A stretch of DNA of 64,000 nucleotides from NCBI GenBank assembly GCA_030220185.1, contig JASPKZ010004561.1:45001-109000 (forward strand), in the 5' to 3' direction. The stretch comes from Diploptera punctata (Eukaryota > Arthropoda > Insecta > Blattodea > Blaberidae). The notes under the pieces were generated by a model. That model was given only the letters and a program-made list of their open reading frames with translations. It made no database searches and had not been told where the DNA came from. The number at the start of each line of letters is the position of its first letter. The stretch's first letter is position 1. Below are positions 63,068 to 64,000 of this stretch, in pieces. The position numbers were made by a program, and so were the translations under genes.

Positions 63068-64000
63068 GACCCTCCATGGTATCTTTACCTTGTCGTGGTG
63101 GAGTGGCTTGTGTGCTTAAATGATCCTGAGAGCTATGCCGGCGGTAGCATTGCTGCCGATAGGGTTACCCATGCCGGACTGGTCGAAGGTGATAAGCCAG
63201 ACGAAATAAGTACCTTGGTCGAAAGAGTGACGATCTTTCACCGTAAAAATACAACCGTCAAGAAATGCGGACATGGGTTCTACTGGGGTAAAATTTTCCG
63301 GAGGTCAAATAGTCCCCCATTCGGTTCTCCGGGCGGGGACTACTTCAGGGAACCCATGCCAAAGGCTCAAACACAGGGACATGTTCCTAGGAACATGGAA
63401 TGTTAGGACTTTATACAATAGCGGGGCACTAGAGATATTAACGCGGGAATTGGATAAATCGCCCTTGGATATAGTCGCTTTACAGGAAGTTAGGTGGCCA
63501 GGAGAAGGTAGTCAGGAATCAGGAAGCTTTTCATTATACTATGGGGGTGCAGAAAGACCTGCATTTGGAACGGGTTTTTTAGTCAGAAGGAGGATCCTAT
63601 CCGCTATCCGAGATATTAAGTTTGTTAGTGATAGGATATCATACATAATTCTAAAGGGTAAACGACATGATTTTATAATTGTAAATGTACATGCCCCCAC
63701 AGAAGATAAAGATGACAAGATCAAGGATGAGTTCTATGAAGAATTAGAATGCTTATTTGATAGCCTTTCACGATATCATATGAAAATTGTCTTAGGAGAT
63801 TTTAATGCAAATGGGGCGGGAAGATATATTCAAACCAACAATAGGCAAATTCAGTCTTCATGAATATAGTAACGACAACGGGGTTAGATTAGTCACATTT
63901 GCCACATCAAAGAATCTCATTGTTAAGAGCACAACATTTCAGCATAAGGATATTCATAAATACACCTGGACGTCCCCAGATGGAGAAACTCGGAACCAGA
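63068..64000 (+). pseudogene. LINE 5' end with endonuclease domain, frameshifted, runs off the window
   Basis: 5' region (CTTGTCGTGGTGGAGTGGC), then from ATG near 63379 an apurinic/apyrimidinic-type endonuclease that nicks target DNA for retrotransposition: MFLGTWNVRTL (substrate-binding Asn), DIVALQEVRWPG (metal-binding Glu), IIVNVHAPTED, MKIVLGDFNAN (catalytic Asp/Asn). Near 63808-63822 the frame shifts (about two bases lost before GREDIFKPTIGKFSLHEYSN) and continues in the next frame to the window end (IHKYTWTSPDGETRNQ). Such proteins are often mis-annotated as craniofacial development protein 2-like. The RT domain would follow beyond 64000. Confidence 0.8.

Noticed and set aside
63273..63863. 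Craniofacial development protein 2-like host gene
   Set aside because: GTWNVRTL...LQEVRW...GDFNA is the LINE endonuclease; no introns, LINE-type 5' region, frameshift.
1..64000. Viral or bacterial insert, or operon structure
   Set aside because: I saw no viral structural or polymerase genes and no bacterial-style gene clusters on either strand.

Overview
The window looks like a piece of a large, transposon-packed insect nuclear genome. The evidence is GT-AG introns, TATA/Initiator promoters, AT-rich DNA, many decayed non-LTR retrotransposon (LINE) 3' ends, tRNA-derived SINEs, mariner, piggyBac and Helitron-like elements, and an Unc-13-4B-type gene. A cockroach or other blattodean would fit, but this is an impression from the repeat style and not proven by the sequence.

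Only a small fraction is host coding sequence, all on the + strand. (1) Two paralogous two-exon genes for short secreted peptides lie at 17972-20293 and 28629-32988. Each has a 12-bp first exon encoding four residues, a long intron filled with transposons, a signal peptide, and a shared mature-peptide motif. I do not recognise the family. (2) A C2-domain vesicle-priming gene of the UNC13D/BAIAP3 class (insect Unc-13-4B, staccato) has six exons between 51261 and 61355 that join in phase; the gene continues beyond both ends. Its first visible exon carries an apparent one-base excess in an A8 run. (3) A possible small two-exon gene lies at 40483-40765. A few other splice-bounded open segments (6841, 10880, 13091, 25642, 37789) are weak exon candidates; 25642 and 37789 could be N-terminal exons of a + strand gene.

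Layout. 1-17 kb: RTE-A LINE 3' ends, a 120-150-bp minisatellite, piggyBac-type MITEs, LINE-B with an internal 97-bp tandem repeat, a complete but frameshifted mariner-like transposon (11560-12775), SINEs, and a head-to-head tRNA-like fold-back. 17-33 kb: the peptide pair, whose introns hold RTE-A, LINE-D, Helitron-like and Penelope-like (PLE) DNA. 33-41 kb: LINE fragments, a LINE-F tandem duplication with a self-deleted transposon at the junction, a second mariner-like relic, and the small gene. 41-47 kb: a second head-to-head tRNA-like fold-back and a 245-bp tandem array carrying tRNA-like units. 48-51 kb: SINE-D and RTE-A copies. 51-61 kb: the Unc-13-4B exons with introns full of LINEs, a PLE palindrome and large inverted MITE-B copies. 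62.5-64 kb: an RTE-A fragment cut by the 5' end of another LINE with its apurinic-type endonuclease.

Two structural themes recur. Inverted duplications (fold-backs) occur at about ten sites and several elements. Nesting is common and in several cases can be read to the base from target-site duplications. The PLE copies carry matches to the hammerhead ribozyme core.

Family names used here (RTE-A, LINE-B to LINE-H, SINE-A to SINE-G, MITE-B, MITE-C) are local labels for copies I could align by eye within the window.
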